A DNA stretch of 64,000 nucleotides from Komagataeibacter nataicola (GCF_003207795.1 NZ_NIRT01000017.1:1-64000); one strand, 5' to 3'. Shown: positions 28,603 through 39,641, counted from the stretch's first letter. The notes: generated from the letters alone by a model not told the origin. Numbers and translations are program-made.

Positions 28603-30404
28603 CGCATCTCCTCGACCGGCTGCACGCCGAGCACGTTCAGGCCCGAACGCAGCACGGTTGCCGTCGCCTCGACAAGAGCAAGTTTCGTGCGGGTTGCGGC
28701 CACGTCATCTTCCTGCACGAAGCGCAGGGTCGTGTCATCCTTGCCCCGGTTCCACAGTGCATGGAAATCGGAGGCCAGTTCATTGAGATAGAACGCAATG
28801 CGGTGCGGCTCATGCGCGGCTGCCGCCGCCTCGACCATGCGCGGCCACTGCGCCATACGCTGCAGCAGGGCCAGTTCCGCATCGGCGCGCAGCCCCGACA
28901 GGTCGACTGTTGCAAGGTCGGCGGGCGTAAGGCCACCGGGCAGCCTGCCCGCATTGGCCAGGCCTGCCGCGGCCCGCAGCACCGAGCAGCAGCGCGCATG
29001 GGCGTACTGCACGTAAAAGACCGGGTTGTCGCGGCTCTGGGCCACGACCTGATCGAGGTCGAATTCCATCTGCGCATCCGCCTTGCGGGTGAGCATGGTA
29101 AAGCGCACCGCGTCACGCCCCACCTCGTCAATCAGGTCGCGCAGGGTGACGAACGTGCCCGCGCGCTTGGACATGCGCACCGGCTGCCCATCACGTACGA
29201 TGCGCACGATCTGACACAAAAGCACGTCAAGCACCGGGCGGCCATCGGTGGCCAGCGCCGCCACGGCGGCCTTCATGCGGGTGATGTAGCCGCCATGGTC
29301 CGCGCCCCATACATCGACCAGCACATCGGCACCACGGCGGATCTTGTCGGCATGGTAGCCGATATCATTGGCGAAATAGGTGTTTGACCCGTCAGACTTG
29401 CGTAAGGGGCGGTCCACGTCATCGCCAAATTCGGTGGAGCGGAACAGGGTCTGGGGGCGGGCTTCCCAGTCATCGGGCAGCTTGCCCTTGGGGGGCTCGA
29501 GCACGCCTTCGTAAATCAGGCCCTTTTCTTCCAGCCTTGCTATGGCGCGGTCCGTCTCGCCATCAGCCAGGATCTTCGCCTCGCTGGTGAACACGTCATG
29601 ATGCACGCCAAGGGCGGCCAGATCCTCGCGGATCATGCCCATCATGGTATCGACCGCCTCTTTCTTCACGGTCTCGAGCCACAGGGCAGGATCGGCGGGC
29701 TTCAGGCCAGGGGCTGCAAGGCTGTCACCATGCCTGCGGGCCAGCGCCTCGCCCACGGGCACCAGATAGTCGCCGCCGTACTGGATCGCGCCACCGGGCA
29801 CCACGGCTGCGAATTCCTCTTCCGTGATGGTGGTGTGCAGCGCCTGCAGGTAGCGCCAGTACGTGGCCCAGGCCAGCGCGATCACCTGTGCGCCGGCATC
29901 GTTGATGTAATATTCCTTTGTGACCTCATAACCCGCCTTGGCCAGCAGGTTGGCCAGCACGTCACCCACCACGGCGCCGCGGCAGTGGCCCACATGCATC
30001 GGTCCGGTGGGGTTGGCCGAGACATATTCCACATTCACCTTCACGCCACGGCCTGCGCTGCTCGTGCCGTAAGCCTCGCCCGTGCGCAGCACGTCACGCG
30101 CCACGGCCTGCCACACGGCGGGGGCGAGGCGCATGTTGACAAAGCCAGGGCCCGCCACCTCGGCCTGCGCAATGCCGGGCACGCTGGCGAGCGCCGTGAC
30201 CAGTTCAGCCGCAATCTCGGCCGGGCGGCGGCGGGCCGCCTTGGAGATGACCAGCGCCGCATTTGTCGCAAGGTCGCCATGGGCAGGGTCGCGGGTGGGC
30301 GTGACCTCGACGCGCTCAAGGGCTGCTGGGGGCAGGTCGGGCATGATGGCGCGCAGCGCATCGCGCACATGCGTAAGGTAACGGGCGAACAGACTGTCTG
30401 ACAT
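28599..30404 (-). CDS. argS: Arginine--tRNA ligase
   Basis: The 601-residue class I synthetase has the N-terminal Add-1 domain, then the HIGH-type signature YVSANPTGPMHVGHCRGAVVG split around residue 125-145, the conserved EYYINDAGAQ, and the KMSK-like loop VRMSKRAGTFVTLRDL. The C-terminal DALR anticodon-binding domain begins with FYVQYAHARCCSVLR. ATG 30404 (MSDSLFARYL) is chosen; 25 upstream in-frame codons lack similarity. It overlaps the SPOR gene by 4 bases. Confidence 0.96.
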   Translation of the reverse strand: MSDSLFARYLTHVRDALRAIMPDLPPAALERVEVTPTRDPAHGDLATNAALVISKAARRRPAEIAAELVTALASVPGIAQAEVAGPGFVNMRLAPAVWQAVARDVLRTGEAYGTSSAGRGVKVNVEYVSANPTGPMHVGHCRGAVVGDVLANLLAKAGYEVTKEYYINDAGAQVIALAWATYWRYLQALHTTITEEEFAAVVPGGAIQYGGDYLVPVGEALARRHGDSLAAPGLKPADPALWLETVKKEAVDTMMGMIREDLAALGVHHDVFTSEAKILADGETDRAIARLEEKGLIYEGVLEPPKGKLPDDWEARPQTLFRSTEFGDDVDRPLRKSDGSNTYFANDIGYHADKIRRGADVLVDVWGADHGGYITRMKAAVAALATDGRPVLDVLLCQIVRIVRDGQPVRMSKRAGTFVTLRDLIDEVGRDAVRFTMLTRKADAQMEFDLDQVVAQSRDNPVFYVQYAHARCCSVLRAAAGLANAGRLPGGLTPADLATVDLSGLRADAELALLQRMAQWPRMVEAAAAAHEPHRIAFYLNELASDFHALWNRGKDDTTLRFVQEDDVAATRTKLALVEATATVLRSGLNVLGVQPVEEMR

Positions 30405-30516
30405 GCGGCTTGGTTTCCCAACAGATAACGGTAACGGACCCTGTGGCCCGGCATTGTATGGCCCGCCGGCATCGCGCAAGGAGCGGTGGCAGGCGGATGA
30501 TCGTGCTGCGCGTGTT

Positions 30517-30981
30517 TCACCCCGGCGAGGACAGGTCCGTCAACCGTCGATATTTCTCCATCGCGCAGCGATCGGTCATACCGGCAGTATAATCGGCCAC
30601 CACCCGGCACGCACCTGCCATGTCATCCCGCGCGCGTGCGGCAAGGGCGGGTGCGCTGGCGCCATCGGGCAGCAGGGTCTTGTCGGTGCCAAGGATGGTA
30701 AAGATCGATTCGACCGTAAGCCGCGCCTTGCGTGCCATGCGGTTGATACGCCAGCGGCGGTACGGCCGCGCGTACGGGAAGTGGCGGATGGCCAGATTGG
30801 CCTCGTCCATGGCGGGGCTGCAGGCCACTGCGGGGCGGCCAGCGTGGCGGATGTCATCGGCGCTGCGGGGCGCAAGGCGGGCGAGGTTGCGCTGCCACGG
30901 GCTGCGGATGGGGGCTTCGGCCTCGGGGTGGAGCCTGCCACGGGCCGTAGCGGTCTGGACAGCGTAGGGTGCAGTGCTCAT
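30517..30981 (-). pseudogene. dGTPase-like (dgt) remnant with an internal in-frame deletion
   Basis: The 154-codon frame aligns with both ends of alphaproteobacterial Dgt, the dNTP triphosphohydrolase, but not the middle. Residues 1-35 match the N-terminus (PYAVQTATARGRLHPEAE, then SPWQRNLARL where intact enzymes read SPFQRDRDRI). From about residue 36 the match jumps to the C-terminal region (PRSADDIRHAGRPAVACSPA; NRMARKARLTVESIF; VADYTAGMTDRCAMEKYRRL). About 230-240 residues are missing, including the H...HD...D metal-binding core, so the product cannot be an active HD hydrolase. The frame is otherwise open with ATG start. Its place between argS and erpA is where intact dgt sits in many Alphaproteobacteria. 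It could still be expressed as a small protein. Confidence 0.8.
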
Positions 30982-31108
30982 ATAGGATCAGGACCAAGCC
31001 ATGGATGAAACGGCGCAAGCCATACCGCCGTACATCCATAACCCGCCCGCAGCCCGCAGCCAACATGAAGTGGCGCCGGCCTGCGTGCACAGATCATGGT
31101 GAAACCCG

Positions 31109-31474
31109 ATGTCCACGCCCCCTTCCCCGCCGGCCGAGATGTTCCGCGTATCGGATTCGGCAGCAAATCGCCTGCGCGAGATCCTTGATGAACAGCCCGC
31201 AGCCCCCACGGGCGAGCCCGCCCTGCGGGTGGCGGTCGAAGCGGGTGGCTGCAACGGGTTTCAGTATAAATTCGCGCTCGAGCCCGAAACCCGGCCCGAT
31301 GACATTGTCATTGCCGCAGGCACCGCCCGCGTGCTCGTTGACCCGGCCAGCATGGACCTGCTGAGCGGCGCCGTGCTTGATTTTGATGACAGCCTGATGG
31401 GCGCGCATTTCACCGTGCGCAACCCGCAGGCGGCATCCTCGTGCGGGTGTGGCACCAGCTTCTCGGTGGAATGA
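31109..31474 (+). CDS. erpA: A-type iron-sulfur cluster carrier (ErpA/IscA-like)
   Basis: The 121-residue product carries the HesB/IscA fold with its three conserved cysteines: Cys48 in GGCNGFQYKF and Cys112 and Cys114 in SCGCGTSF near the C-terminus. These bind an Fe-S cluster for transfer to apo-targets. The block ILVDPASMDLL-type is seen as VLVDPASMDLLSGAVLDF. Being isolated from suf genes, divergent from dgt and followed by xthA, it fits ErpA by synteny, though IscA/ErpA assignment is not certain. Its TGA overlaps the ATG of xthA. Confidence 0.88.
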   Translation: MSTPPSPPAEMFRVSDSAANRLREILDEQPAAPTGEPALRVAVEAGGCNGFQYKFALEPETRPDDIVIAAGTARVLVDPASMDLLSGAVLDFDDSLMGAHFTVRNPQAASSCGCGTSFSVE

Positions 31475-32256
31475 TGAAATTCGTCACCTGGAACGTCAAT
31501 TCCATCCGCCAGCGCCTTGATCATGTGCTTGACTACCTTGCCCGCGAGCAGCCCGACGTGCTGGCGTTGCAGGAGATCAAGTGCGCCACCGAAATCTTCC
31601 CCGCCGATGCCTTCAGGGCCGTGGGCTATGACAGCATCGTGGTGGGGCAGAAAAGCTATAACGGCGTGGCCATTCTCACGCGCGTGCCGCATGAGGTCAC
31701 CCACACCGCCCTGCCCGGCTGGGAAACCGAGCCGCCGCAGGCCCGCTACGTGGAAATTCGCGCAGGCGGGCTGATATTTGGCAATCTGTACCTGCCCAAC
31801 GGCAATTCCGGCGGCAGTGCAGGCTACGACTCCAAGCTCGCCTTCATGGAAGCACTCGCGCTCCATGCCCACGCCATGCTCGAGGCCGGGCAGGATTTCG
31901 TGCTGCTTGGTGACTACAATGTCTGCCCAACCGATGAGGACTGCGCCCCCGGCGCGCTCGCGCCTGATGATGCGCTGGTTCGCCCGGCCACCCGCGCGGC
32001 CTTCCGCCGCCTGCTCTGGCTGGGCCTGACCGATGCGCTGCGCGCGCTGCACCCCACCGGGCGGTTCTATACGTTCTGGGATTATCAGGCCGCCGCCTGG
32101 CAGCGTGACAGCGGGCTGCGCATCGATCATGCCCTGCTCTCGCCCCGGGTGGCGGAACGGCTGCTCACCGCCCTGCCTGCGCGTGACGAGCGTGGCAAGG
32201 CCCAGCCATCGGACCACGTGCCGCTGGCCGTTACAGTGGCCGGTGCTGTGGACTGA
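31471..32256 (+). CDS. xthA: Exodeoxyribonuclease III
   Basis: The 261-residue EEP-fold nuclease acts at abasic sites and as a 3'-5' exonuclease in base excision repair. In order: FVTWNVNSIRQRL, LALQEIKC (metal-binding Glu), NLYLPNGN, LLGDYNVCP (catalytic Asp and Asn), GLRIDHALLS and the terminal PSDHVPLAVT with the Asp-His pair. Start is ATG 31471 or ATG 31474, overlapping the erpA stop; GGTGGA precedes it. The 3' end overlaps the eipB-like gene by 26 bases tail to tail. Confidence 0.93.
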   Translation: MMKFVTWNVNSIRQRLDHVLDYLAREQPDVLALQEIKCATEIFPADAFRAVGYDSIVVGQKSYNGVAILTRVPHEVTHTALPGWETEPPQARYVEIRAGGLIFGNLYLPNGNSGGSAGYDSKLAFMEALALHAHAMLEAGQDFVLLGDYNVCPTDEDCAPGALAPDDALVRPATRAAFRRLLWLGLTDALRALHPTGRFYTFWDYQAAAWQRDSGLRIDHALLSPRVAERLLTALPARDERGKAQPSDHVPLAVTVAGAVD

Positions 32257-33124
32257 ACGGCGCGGCTGCCGGGCAGTGATCGGGCACCGGTAGCAGCCGG
32301 AACTCGCGCAGCGTGCCTGCCAGCCGGAACTGCCCGAAATCGAGGTCGAGCCGGTCCGCCACGCCATTGGAGAAATAGCGCATGCCCTGCTCGAATATCG
32401 GCCCCATGTCGCGCGTGGTGGGGTTGTAGTACGCCATATGCACCCGCTGCGCCCCAAGGGGGGCAAGGGCCGCAAAGGGTGTATCCACCGGCGGCGCCTC
32501 GCGGGCGAGCAGCAGCACGTAGGTGCTCAGCGCCCCGGTCTCGACCGTACCATCGAACAGGGGCGGCGCGATCTCGGTCCGGCCCGCCTGCCCTGCCGCA
32601 ATCACGCTGGTGGTGTGGGCTACGGGGAACAGCGTGCCCACGGGCAGCGCCACGTCATGCACGATGGGCGCGGTATAATGCACCTTGCCGCCACCTGGAC
32701 CCATATGCGCCTCGCCCGCTATGCGCGGGCTGGACTGGCCGTTTTCGGTCTGGTCGGCGCTGAAAACGAGGGATGAGCCATCCTTGTCCTCCAGCACCGC
32801 GTAATCGGAATCGCTGTTGTGCTCGTCACCACCCCGGCCCACGGTGCGCACATGCAGCTGCTGCTGGGTGGACCATGCCGTGCACATGTCGGACAGCACG
32901 AAGGTCAGCCTGCCCTCCGCCGTCACCACATCGCCCTCGCCCACGGCGGACAGGACAAGGTCATATACCGCCCGATGCGCAGCCATGCCCGTTGCCGGAG
33001 CGGCATGCGCCTGGCCATGCCACACCCCTACGGCCACCATGGTCGTTGCCATCAGGCCGCGACACCATGCCCGCCGCACCCTCATGCGGCGCGCCGTGAG
33101 GGAGGGGCCCATCACGGCGTGCAT
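32231..33124 (-). CDS. EipB-like periplasmic envelope-integrity protein (DUF1849)
   Basis: The 297-residue protein has a signal sequence (MRVRRAWCRGLMATTMVAVG, then AHA cleavage near 41). The mature part matches the EipB/DUF1849 family: AAHRAVYDLVLS opening, GRLTFVLSDMCTAW, and DLDFGQFRLAGTLREF near the end. In Brucella, EipB forms a spiral beta-sheet and supports cell envelope integrity, with a conserved disulfide; the matching cysteines appear to be Cys81 and Cys284. It starts 5 bases after aspS, so it is probably in the aspS operon. Start may be 33124 or the internal ATG 33085. Confidence 0.82.
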   Translation of the reverse strand: MHAVMGPSLTARRMRVRRAWCRGLMATTMVAVGVWHGQAHAAPATGMAAHRAVYDLVLSAVGEGDVVTAEGRLTFVLSDMCTAWSTQQQLHVRTVGRGGDEHNSDSDYAVLEDKDGSSLVFSADQTENGQSSPRIAGEAHMGPGGGKVHYTAPIVHDVALPVGTLFPVAHTTSVIAAGQAGRTEIAPPLFDGTVETGALSTYVLLLAREAPPVDTPFAALAPLGAQRVHMAYYNPTTRDMGPIFEQGMRYFSNGVADRLDLDFGQFRLAGTLREFRLLPVPDHCPAAAPFSPQHRPL

Positions 33125-33129
33125 GGCAC

Positions 33130-34926
33130 TCAGTCCTTCTTCTGGCCGGGCTTGGGGCGCGGCAGGTCGAGCGCGAGCGAGAGTTCCTTGAGGCGCTGCG
33201 GCTCGACAGGAGCAGGCGCGCCCATCATCAGATCCTCGCCCTGCTGGTTGAGCGGGAACAGGATGACTTCGCGGATGTTGGGCTCATCGGCGAGCAGCAT
33301 CACGATGCGGTCCACGCCCGGTGCGGAGCCACCATGCGGCGGCGCGCCATAGCGGAAGGCGTTGAGCATGCCGCCAAAGCGGGCCTCGACCTCGCTGGCC
33401 GGATAGCCCGCGATCTCGAAGGCGCGGATCATGACATCCGGCTGGTGGTTACGGATCGCACCCGAGGAGAGTTCGATGCCGTTACACACGATATCGTACT
33501 GATAGGCCTTGATGGTCAGCGGGTCCTGGTTCTGGAGCGCGTCCATGCCCCCCTGCGGCATGGAGAACGGGTTGTGCGAGAAGTCGATCTCGCCCGTTTC
33601 CTCATTGCGCTCGTACATCGGGAAGTCCGTGATCCAGCAGAAGCGGAAGGCGTTCTGCTCGATCAGGTCGAGTTCGGTCGCAACGCGGGTGCGCACGGCG
33701 CCCGAGAACTTGACCATCTCATCGCCCTTGCCCGCCACGAAGAACACGGCATCGCCTGCCTTCAGGCCGGTCCTGGCGCGGATGGCCTCGATGCGCTCGG
33801 CCTCGAGGTTCTTGGCGATCGGGCCCTTGCCGCCTTCTTCAGCGAAGATGATGTAACCCAGCCCGCCAGCACCCGATTCACGCGCCCAGTTATTGAGCTT
33901 GTCAAAGAACGCACGCGGGCGGTCGCCTGCACTAGGGGCGGGAATGGCGCGGATCTGGCCGCCATCGGCAGCGATGCGGGCAAACAGGCCAAAGCCGGAA
34001 CCGGCGAAGGCCTCGGTCACGTCCGACAGCTTCAGCGGGTTGCGCAGGTCGGGCTTGTCGCTGCCATAAACTTCCATGGCCGTGGCGTAGGGAATGCGCT
34101 CGAACGGCCCTTCGCTGACAATGCGGCCACCGCCGAACTCACGGAACACGCCTTCCATCACCGGCTCGAGGGTGGCGAACACGTCTTCCTGCGTGGCAAA
34201 CGCCATCTCGAAATCAAGCTGGTAGAACTCACCGGGGGAACGATCAGCACGCGCGGCTTCATCACGGAAGCAGGGCGCGATCTGGAAATAGCGGTCGAAC
34301 CCCGCCACCATGGCGAGCTGCTTGAACTGCTGCGGGGCCTGCGGCAGGGCGTAGAACTTGCCCGGATGCATGCGCGCGGGCACGAGAAAGTCGCGCGCAC
34401 CCTCGGGTGAGGAGGCGGTCAGGATCGGGGTCTGGAACTCGACAAAGCCAAGGTCCGTCATGCGCTTGCGCAGACTCGCGATCACCTGCGCGCGCAGCAT
34501 GATGTTGCGGTGCACCTTCTCGCGCCGCAGGTCGATGTAGCGGTAGGTCAGGCGCAGGTCTTCGGGGTAGTGCTCATTGCCCGCCACCTGCAGCGGCAGC
34601 ACATCCGCGCTGGACTGCACCTCGATCTCTCGCGCGCGCAGTTCGATCTCGCCGGTGGGCAGGTTGGGGTTCTTGGTCGCGCCATCGCGCAGCACCACTT
34701 CGCCTGTCACGGTCAGCACGCTTTCCACGCGCACGCGCTCGGCTGTTTCCAGCACGGGGGAGCCTGCGGGGATCACGATCTGCGTCATGCCGAAATGGTC
34801 GCGCAGGTCAATGAACAGCAGGCCGCCATGATCGCGCTTGGAATGTACCCATCCGGAAAGGCGGGCCGTCTGCCCGGCATCGGCAGCCCGCAGGGCCGCG
34901 CAGCTATGGGTACGATAGGGATGCAT
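33130..34926 (-). CDS. aspS: Aspartate--tRNA(Asp/Asn) ligase
   Basis: The 598-residue class II synthetase begins with the OB-fold anticodon domain ([21 protein letters not shown]), followed by the catalytic core: motif 2 in [20 protein letters not shown], the large bacterial GAD insertion (about 280-420), and motif 3 in [18 protein letters not shown]. The organism probably uses it in a non-discriminating way if it lacks asparaginyl-tRNA synthetase, as common in Alphaproteobacteria; that cannot be checked here. The terminal KPGQKKD basic tail is usual. Confidence 0.95.
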   Translation of the reverse strand: MHPYRTHSCAALRAADAGQTARLSGWVHSKRDHGGLLFIDLRDHFGMTQIVIPAGSPVLETAERVRVESVLTVTGEVVLRDGATKNPNLPTGEIELRAREIEVQSSADVLPLQVAGNEHYPEDLRLTYRYIDLRREKVHRNIMLRAQVIASLRKRMTDLGFVEFQTPILTASSPEGARDFLVPARMHPGKFYALPQAPQQFKQLAMVAGFDRYFQIAPCFRDEAARADRSPGEFYQLDFEMAFATQEDVFATLEPVMEGVFREFGGGRIVSEGPFERIPYATAMEVYGSDKPDLRNPLKLSDVTEAFAGSGFGLFARIAADGGQIRAIPAPSAGDRPRAFFDKLNNWARESGAGGLGYIIFAEEGGKGPIAKNLEAERIEAIRARTGLKAGDAVFFVAGKGDEMVKFSGAVRTRVATELDLIEQNAFRFCWITDFPMYERNEETGEIDFSHNPFSMPQGGMDALQNQDPLTIKAYQYDIVCNGIELSSGAIRNHQPDVMIRAFEIAGYPASEVEARFGGMLNAFRYGAPPHGGSAPGVDRIVMLLADEPNIREVILFPLNQQGEDLMMGAPAPVEPQRLKELSLALDLPRPKPGQKKD

Positions 34927-35057
34927 GCTCTTGTCCTGATTCTACCAGTTTTGAAAGTGCACCCGAAAGGGGGCACCCGATTGCAGGCGCGACAAAGCCA
35001 ATCCCGCCCGCGCCTGTCAAGGTTATAGCTGCATGGCCCCGGTGCGCGGGGCCATGC

Positions 35058-36149
<1,092 letters not shown>

Positions 36150-36455
36150 ATAAGACTTGCCGCCATCCAAAAACCGGAACACAGAAAAGGGCGAGTAGGG
36201 AAGCATCCGGCCGGACCGCGTTCAAGGCCCTGCCGCCTGAATACTTTGAATAAAGCCGCGGTTGCGGTTTTTCTGCCATAAGGCAGCGTAACCCGTTCCC
36301 GCATGGGCACGATCATACAGGCAGTCAGCCCGCAGGGCTACACCGGAACATGATAAAGCCCCTGCCCCAGGGCGGCAGCCCCCCTGAAAACGCAACATCC
36401 CGCCATGCAGGCACATGGCGGGATGCTTCGGGCTTACCGTTCAGCGCGGGGCGGT
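36150..36455. promoter_or_regulatory. Intergenic region between htpG and mtnA
   Basis: These 306 bases contain the htpG terminator at their right end (described separately) and presumably the mtnA promoter on the left. A ctgccataaggcag hairpin (about 36272-36285) lies in the middle. I looked for SAM-type riboswitch cores, which would make sense before a methionine salvage gene, and did not recognise one. Confidence 0.35.
36396..36425 (-). terminator. Terminator after htpG
   Basis: catcccgccatg (36396-36407) and catggcgggatg (36414-36425) form a perfect 12-bp stem with a 6-base loop, 31 bases after the htpG stop. On the minus strand it is followed by ttgcgtttt, a modest T-rich tail. Confidence 0.7.
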
Positions 36456-38342
36456 TCAGCCCTGCGGGCCGTCCGTTAGCGGCAGGCGGGTGAGGATCGT
36501 GGTCAGGCGGCGGGCGAAGCCGGTGGGGTCCTTCGGGCTTTCACCATCCTGAATCCGGGCCATGTCCATCAGCGTCAGCGCAATGTCCTGCACCGGGTCG
36601 CCATTCTTCACGCGGGTGGCGAGATCGGCAATCAGCGGATGGGCCGGGTTGACCTGCAGCACCGGCGCGGTGTCGGGCACCTGCTGGCCGCTGCGCTTCA
36701 TCAGCCGGATCATCTGCAGGTCCGGCCCGGATTCGGGGGCGGCCAGCACTACGGCGCTGTTGACGAGGCGGTTGGTGCCCTTCACGTCGGACACCGCATC
36801 ACCCAGCGCTTCCTTCAGCGCGGGGATCACGACTTCCAGCGCGTCCTTTTCAGCCTGCGTCTCCTCTGGCGCACCGAACTTTTCAAGATCGGTGTGGAAC
36901 TGGCTGATGTTGCGGATGGGCACGTCCTTGTACACGCCCAGGCGCTCGGGCCAGAACGAGTCCACCGGGTCGGACAGCAGCAGCACCTCGATGCCACGCG
37001 CGCGGAAGCCCTCGAGCTGCGGCGAGGAGGGCAGCATTTCCGTGCGGTCGCCGGTCAGGTAGTAAATGGCTTCCTGCTCGGGCTTCTTGCGCTCGAGATA
37101 GGCGTCAAGCGTGGTCCAGCCTTCCTGCGTGCTGGAGCGGAAGCGAGCGATGGTGGCGAGTTCCGTGCGGTGGGTCGCGTCGTCCCAGATGCCTTCCTTG
37201 AAGGTGGGGCCGAAATTTTCCCAGAACTTCTCGAAATCCGCCTCGTCCTTGCTGCGGGTCTTGAGTTCCGAGATCACGCGGTTGGTCACCGCCTTGCGGA
37301 TGCGCGCGAGCACCGGCGTAGCCTGCAGCATCTCACGCGAGACGTTGAGCGGCAGATCCTCGGTATCGACCACGCCGGTCACGAACCGCAGCCACGGCGG
37401 CAGCAGGCCGGCATCATCGGTAATGAACATGCGGCGCACATGCAGGCGGATCTGGCTCTCGCGCACCGGCTCGGCAAACTCGAAGGGCTTGCTGCCGGGA
37501 ATGAACAGCAGCGCAGAGAACTCCATCGTGCCTTCGGCATGCCAGTGCAGCGTGGCCCAGGGCGTGTCGAAGTTGTGGCTTACGTGACGATAGAACTCGT
37601 TGAGCTGCTCTTCATCGATCTCGCCGCGCGGCTTGCGCCACAGGGCCGTGCCTTTGTTGGCCGCGGTTTCCTCGCCATCATCCTTGACGATGGTGATCGG
37701 CCACGAAATATGGTCGGCCCATTTGCGAACGATGGTTTCAAGCTGCCATGAATCGAGGAAGTCGTTCGCATCTTCCTTGATGTGCAGGATGATGTCGGTG
37801 CCCGCCTTGTCGCGCGTGGCGGGGCTGATGGTGTAGTTGCCCTTGCCGGTGGAGGACCAGCACCAGGCCTCGTCACTGCCCGCGCGGCGCGAGATCACGT
37901 CCACCCTGTCCGCCACCATGAAGGCGGCATAGAAGCCCACGCCGAACTGGCCGATCAGGCTTGGCTTGTCCTCGGGCCTGGCGTTGGCCAGCTCCTCACC
38001 AAAGGCGCGGGTGCCTGAGCGGGCGATGGTGCCGAGGTTGCGGGCAAGGTCTTCCTTGCTCATGCCCGCGCCATCATCGCTGATGGTCAGCAGGCGGGCT
38101 TCCTTATCGGGGTTGATGCGGATCTTGGCATCTTCGGGCAGGGCGCGCGCGCCATCGGTCAGCGCCTCGAAGCGGCGCTTGTCGGTGGCGTCCGCCGCGT
38201 TGGCGACCAGCTCGCGCAGGAAGATTTCACGCTCGGAATAAAGCGCATGCACCACAAGGTCGAGCAGGCGGCCGACCTCGGCGCTGAATTCATGCTGTTC
38301 GCCCTTGGCTTCGGGCGGGGTCGTGGTGGTCTGTTCCGTCAT
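36456..38342 (-). CDS. htpG: Molecular chaperone HtpG (Hsp90)
   Basis: The 628-residue chaperone contains the GHKL ATPase domain: [19 protein letters not shown] (the N-box; note NAADA rather than the common NASDA), [34 protein letters not shown]. The middle and dimerisation domains complete the protein, with [11 protein letters not shown] as a landmark. HtpG is an ATP-driven chaperone induced by heat stress. ATG 38342 (MTEQTTTT) fits the family; upstream in-frame codons do not. A plausible sigma-32 promoter lies 50-80 bases upstream. Confidence 0.95.
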   Translation of the reverse strand: MTEQTTTTPPEAKGEQHEFSAEVGRLLDLVVHALYSEREIFLRELVANAADATDKRRFEALTDGARALPEDAKIRINPDKEARLLTISDDGAGMSKEDLARNLGTIARSGTRAFGEELANARPEDKPSLIGQFGVGFYAAFMVADRVDVISRRAGSDEAWCWSSTGKGNYTISPATRDKAGTDIILHIKEDANDFLDSWQLETIVRKWADHISWPITIVKDDGEETAANKGTALWRKPRGEIDEEQLNEFYRHVSHNFDTPWATLHWHAEGTMEFSALLFIPGSKPFEFAEPVRESQIRLHVRRMFITDDAGLLPPWLRFVTGVVDTEDLPLNVSREMLQATPVLARIRKAVTNRVISELKTRSKDEADFEKFWENFGPTFKEGIWDDATHRTELATIARFRSSTQEGWTTLDAYLERKKPEQEAIYYLTGDRTEMLPSSPQLEGFRARGIEVLLLSDPVDSFWPERLGVYKDVPIRNISQFHTDLEKFGAPEETQAEKDALEVVIPALKEALGDAVSDVKGTNRLVNSAVVLAAPESGPDLQMIRLMKRSGQQVPDTAPVLQVNPAHPLIADLATRVKNGDPVQDIALTLMDMARIQDGESPKDPTGFARRLTTILTRLPLTDGPQG

Positions 38343-38392
38343 GGTTTGTCCAGTCTGTCTGTTGCAATGCATCAGGTTACAATTTGTATTGG

Positions 38393-38420
38393 ATATGGAA
38401 ATCCCGGTCGGTTTTTCAAT
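38393..38420 (-). promoter_or_regulatory. Candidate sigma-32 (RpoH) promoter of htpG
   Basis: On the minus strand TTGAAA (38414-38419) and CCATAT (38393-38398) are 15 bases apart, matching the heat-shock pattern CTTGAAA with a CCCCATNT -10 (here ttCCATAT after 13 bases). The -10 lies about 50 bases before the htpG start. The match is by eye; one upstream C and two of the -10 Cs are absent. Confidence 0.5.
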
Positions 38421-38481
38421 GGCCTGACAGCGCAACGCCCGAAAGCGGCGAGGGGCGAGGTTTTTGTTGATCGACGCGGCC

Positions 38482-38525
38482 GAACGCCGCCTTTTTGAAA
38501 AAGGGCGGCATCCTAAAACTTTTAC
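38482..38525 (+). repeat. Dispersed double-hairpin palindromic repeat, copy E (half element)
   Basis: Only the right half is present: gaacgccgcctttttg, aaaaagggcggcatcc and then taaaacttttact. The GAAGC-type hairpin is missing. It lies between the NUDIX gene end and the upstream region of htpG. Confidence 0.75.
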
Positions 38526-38556
38526 TTTTTTATCAACGACCTGTTTTCAAAGGTTT

Positions 38557-39186
38557 TCAGTCAAAATCCGTGGGCAGGTCCGGGTTGGCGGCATGTTCGA
38601 ACATGCGGCTCAGCTGGCGGGGCAGCACGCGGCCGAGCGACAGGTCGGTGGGCAGGCTGTCTGCTGCAAACCAGCCAATCTCCGATGTCTCGATACTGGT
38701 TTCGGCGCTGCCGCCGGTCAGTTCGCAGATGAAACAAAGCGTGCAGCATGAAAACGGTCCGGGCGGATGGCCCTGCCGGTCGCGGTCCCACACGGCGGCG
38801 AGTTTGGTCACGCGCACGCTAAACCCGCTTTCCTCGCGCACTTCCTTCACCGTGTTTTCCACCGGGGTCAGGTTCACATCCGCCCAGCCGCCCGGCAGGG
38901 TCCAGCGGTCATGATCCAGCACCTCGCGCACCAGCAGCATCCGGCCCTGCGCATCAAACACGGCGGCGCGCACCACCAGCTTGGGCGTGGCATAGCCATC
39001 CTGACTGCTGAACAGGTCGAGCACGCGCGTCATGTCGGCATGACTGCCTGCGGCCATCATGTCAGCTGCGATCTGCCTTATGCTTTCATAGCGTTCACGG
39101 TCGAACGGACTTTCGGCATAGGCCAGGCCACTTTGCGCCAGCGCCTGCAGGTCACGGGCCCAGATGAGCCATTGCGGGGTTGTCAT
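38557..39186 (-). CDS. NUDIX hydrolase with N-terminal NUDIX_N_2-type domain
   Basis: The 209-residue protein starts with a helical N-terminal region (WLIWARDLQALAQSGLAYAE, DRERYESIRQIAADMM) typical of the NUDIX_N_2 subgroup, followed by a Nudix fold. The Nudix box reads GGWADVNLTPVENTVKEVREESG in two blocks (about 105-127). The catalytic REEXXG-type EEs and G are kept, while the first Glu and the Arg of the general consensus are Leu and Lys, a variation also known in this subgroup. Substrate is likely a nucleoside diphosphate derivative, not determinable. Its ATG overlaps the stop of the cupin gene by 4 bases. Confidence 0.86.
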   Translation of the reverse strand: MTTPQWLIWARDLQALAQSGLAYAESPFDRERYESIRQIAADMMAAGSHADMTRVLDLFSSQDGYATPKLVVRAAVFDAQGRMLLVREVLDHDRWTLPGGWADVNLTPVENTVKEVREESGFSVRVTKLAAVWDRDRQGHPPGPFSCCTLCFICELTGGSAETSIETSEIGWFAADSLPTDLSLGRVLPRQLSRMFEHAANPDLPTDFD

Positions 39187-39641
39187 GCATTTTCTCCTTC
39201 GGGCGACCAGCCGGGCGGGGCCAGTTCAAACTGGCTGAAAACAAAGGCAGGAGCCACCTGGCAGCCCATAAGGCTCCATGCCCCCTGGCTTTGAGCCGCC
39301 TGCCATGCCCCCGGTGGCACCACCGCCTGCAGCACCTGCCCCTGTGCGGGCAACGGGCCGAGCACGATCTGCACGATCGGCGCGCCCTGCCCCGCTGCCA
39401 TTTCAAGCACCAGCGGGCTGCCACCCTGCCAGCACCAGATCTCGGCCGCATCAACGCGGTGCCAGTGCGAGCGCTCGCCCGCCGCCAGCAGGAAATTGAT
39501 GGTCGAGACCGCGCCACGCGGGCCATCGGCGGGCGTATCGCGCCATATTTCGCGGTAGCTTCCGCCTTCGGGGTGGGGTTGCAGGCCCAGCAGGTGTCGC
39601 ACGGTCTCGGCAGGGGTGTTGGGGTCTCGCAAATCTGTCAT
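39183..39641 (-). CDS. Cupin-5 (DUF985) family protein
   Basis: The 152-residue single-domain protein matches the DUF985/cupin_5 family: HPEGGSYREIWRD near residue 20, INFLLAAGERSHWHRVDAAEIWCW in the middle with His residues that could bind metal, and CQVAPAFVFSQFELAPPGWSP at the end. Family members have a cupin barrel but no agreed function. ATG 39641 (MTDLRDPN) is chosen over the longer frame, which runs into repeat copy F. Coupled to the NUDIX gene by an ATGA overlap. Confidence 0.85.
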   Translation of the reverse strand: MTDLRDPNTPAETVRHLLGLQPHPEGGSYREIWRDTPADGPRGAVSTINFLLAAGERSHWHRVDAAEIWCWQGGSPLVLEMAAGQGAPIVQIVLGPLPAQGQVLQAVVPPGAWQAAQSQGAWSLMGCQVAPAFVFSQFELAPPGWSPEGENA

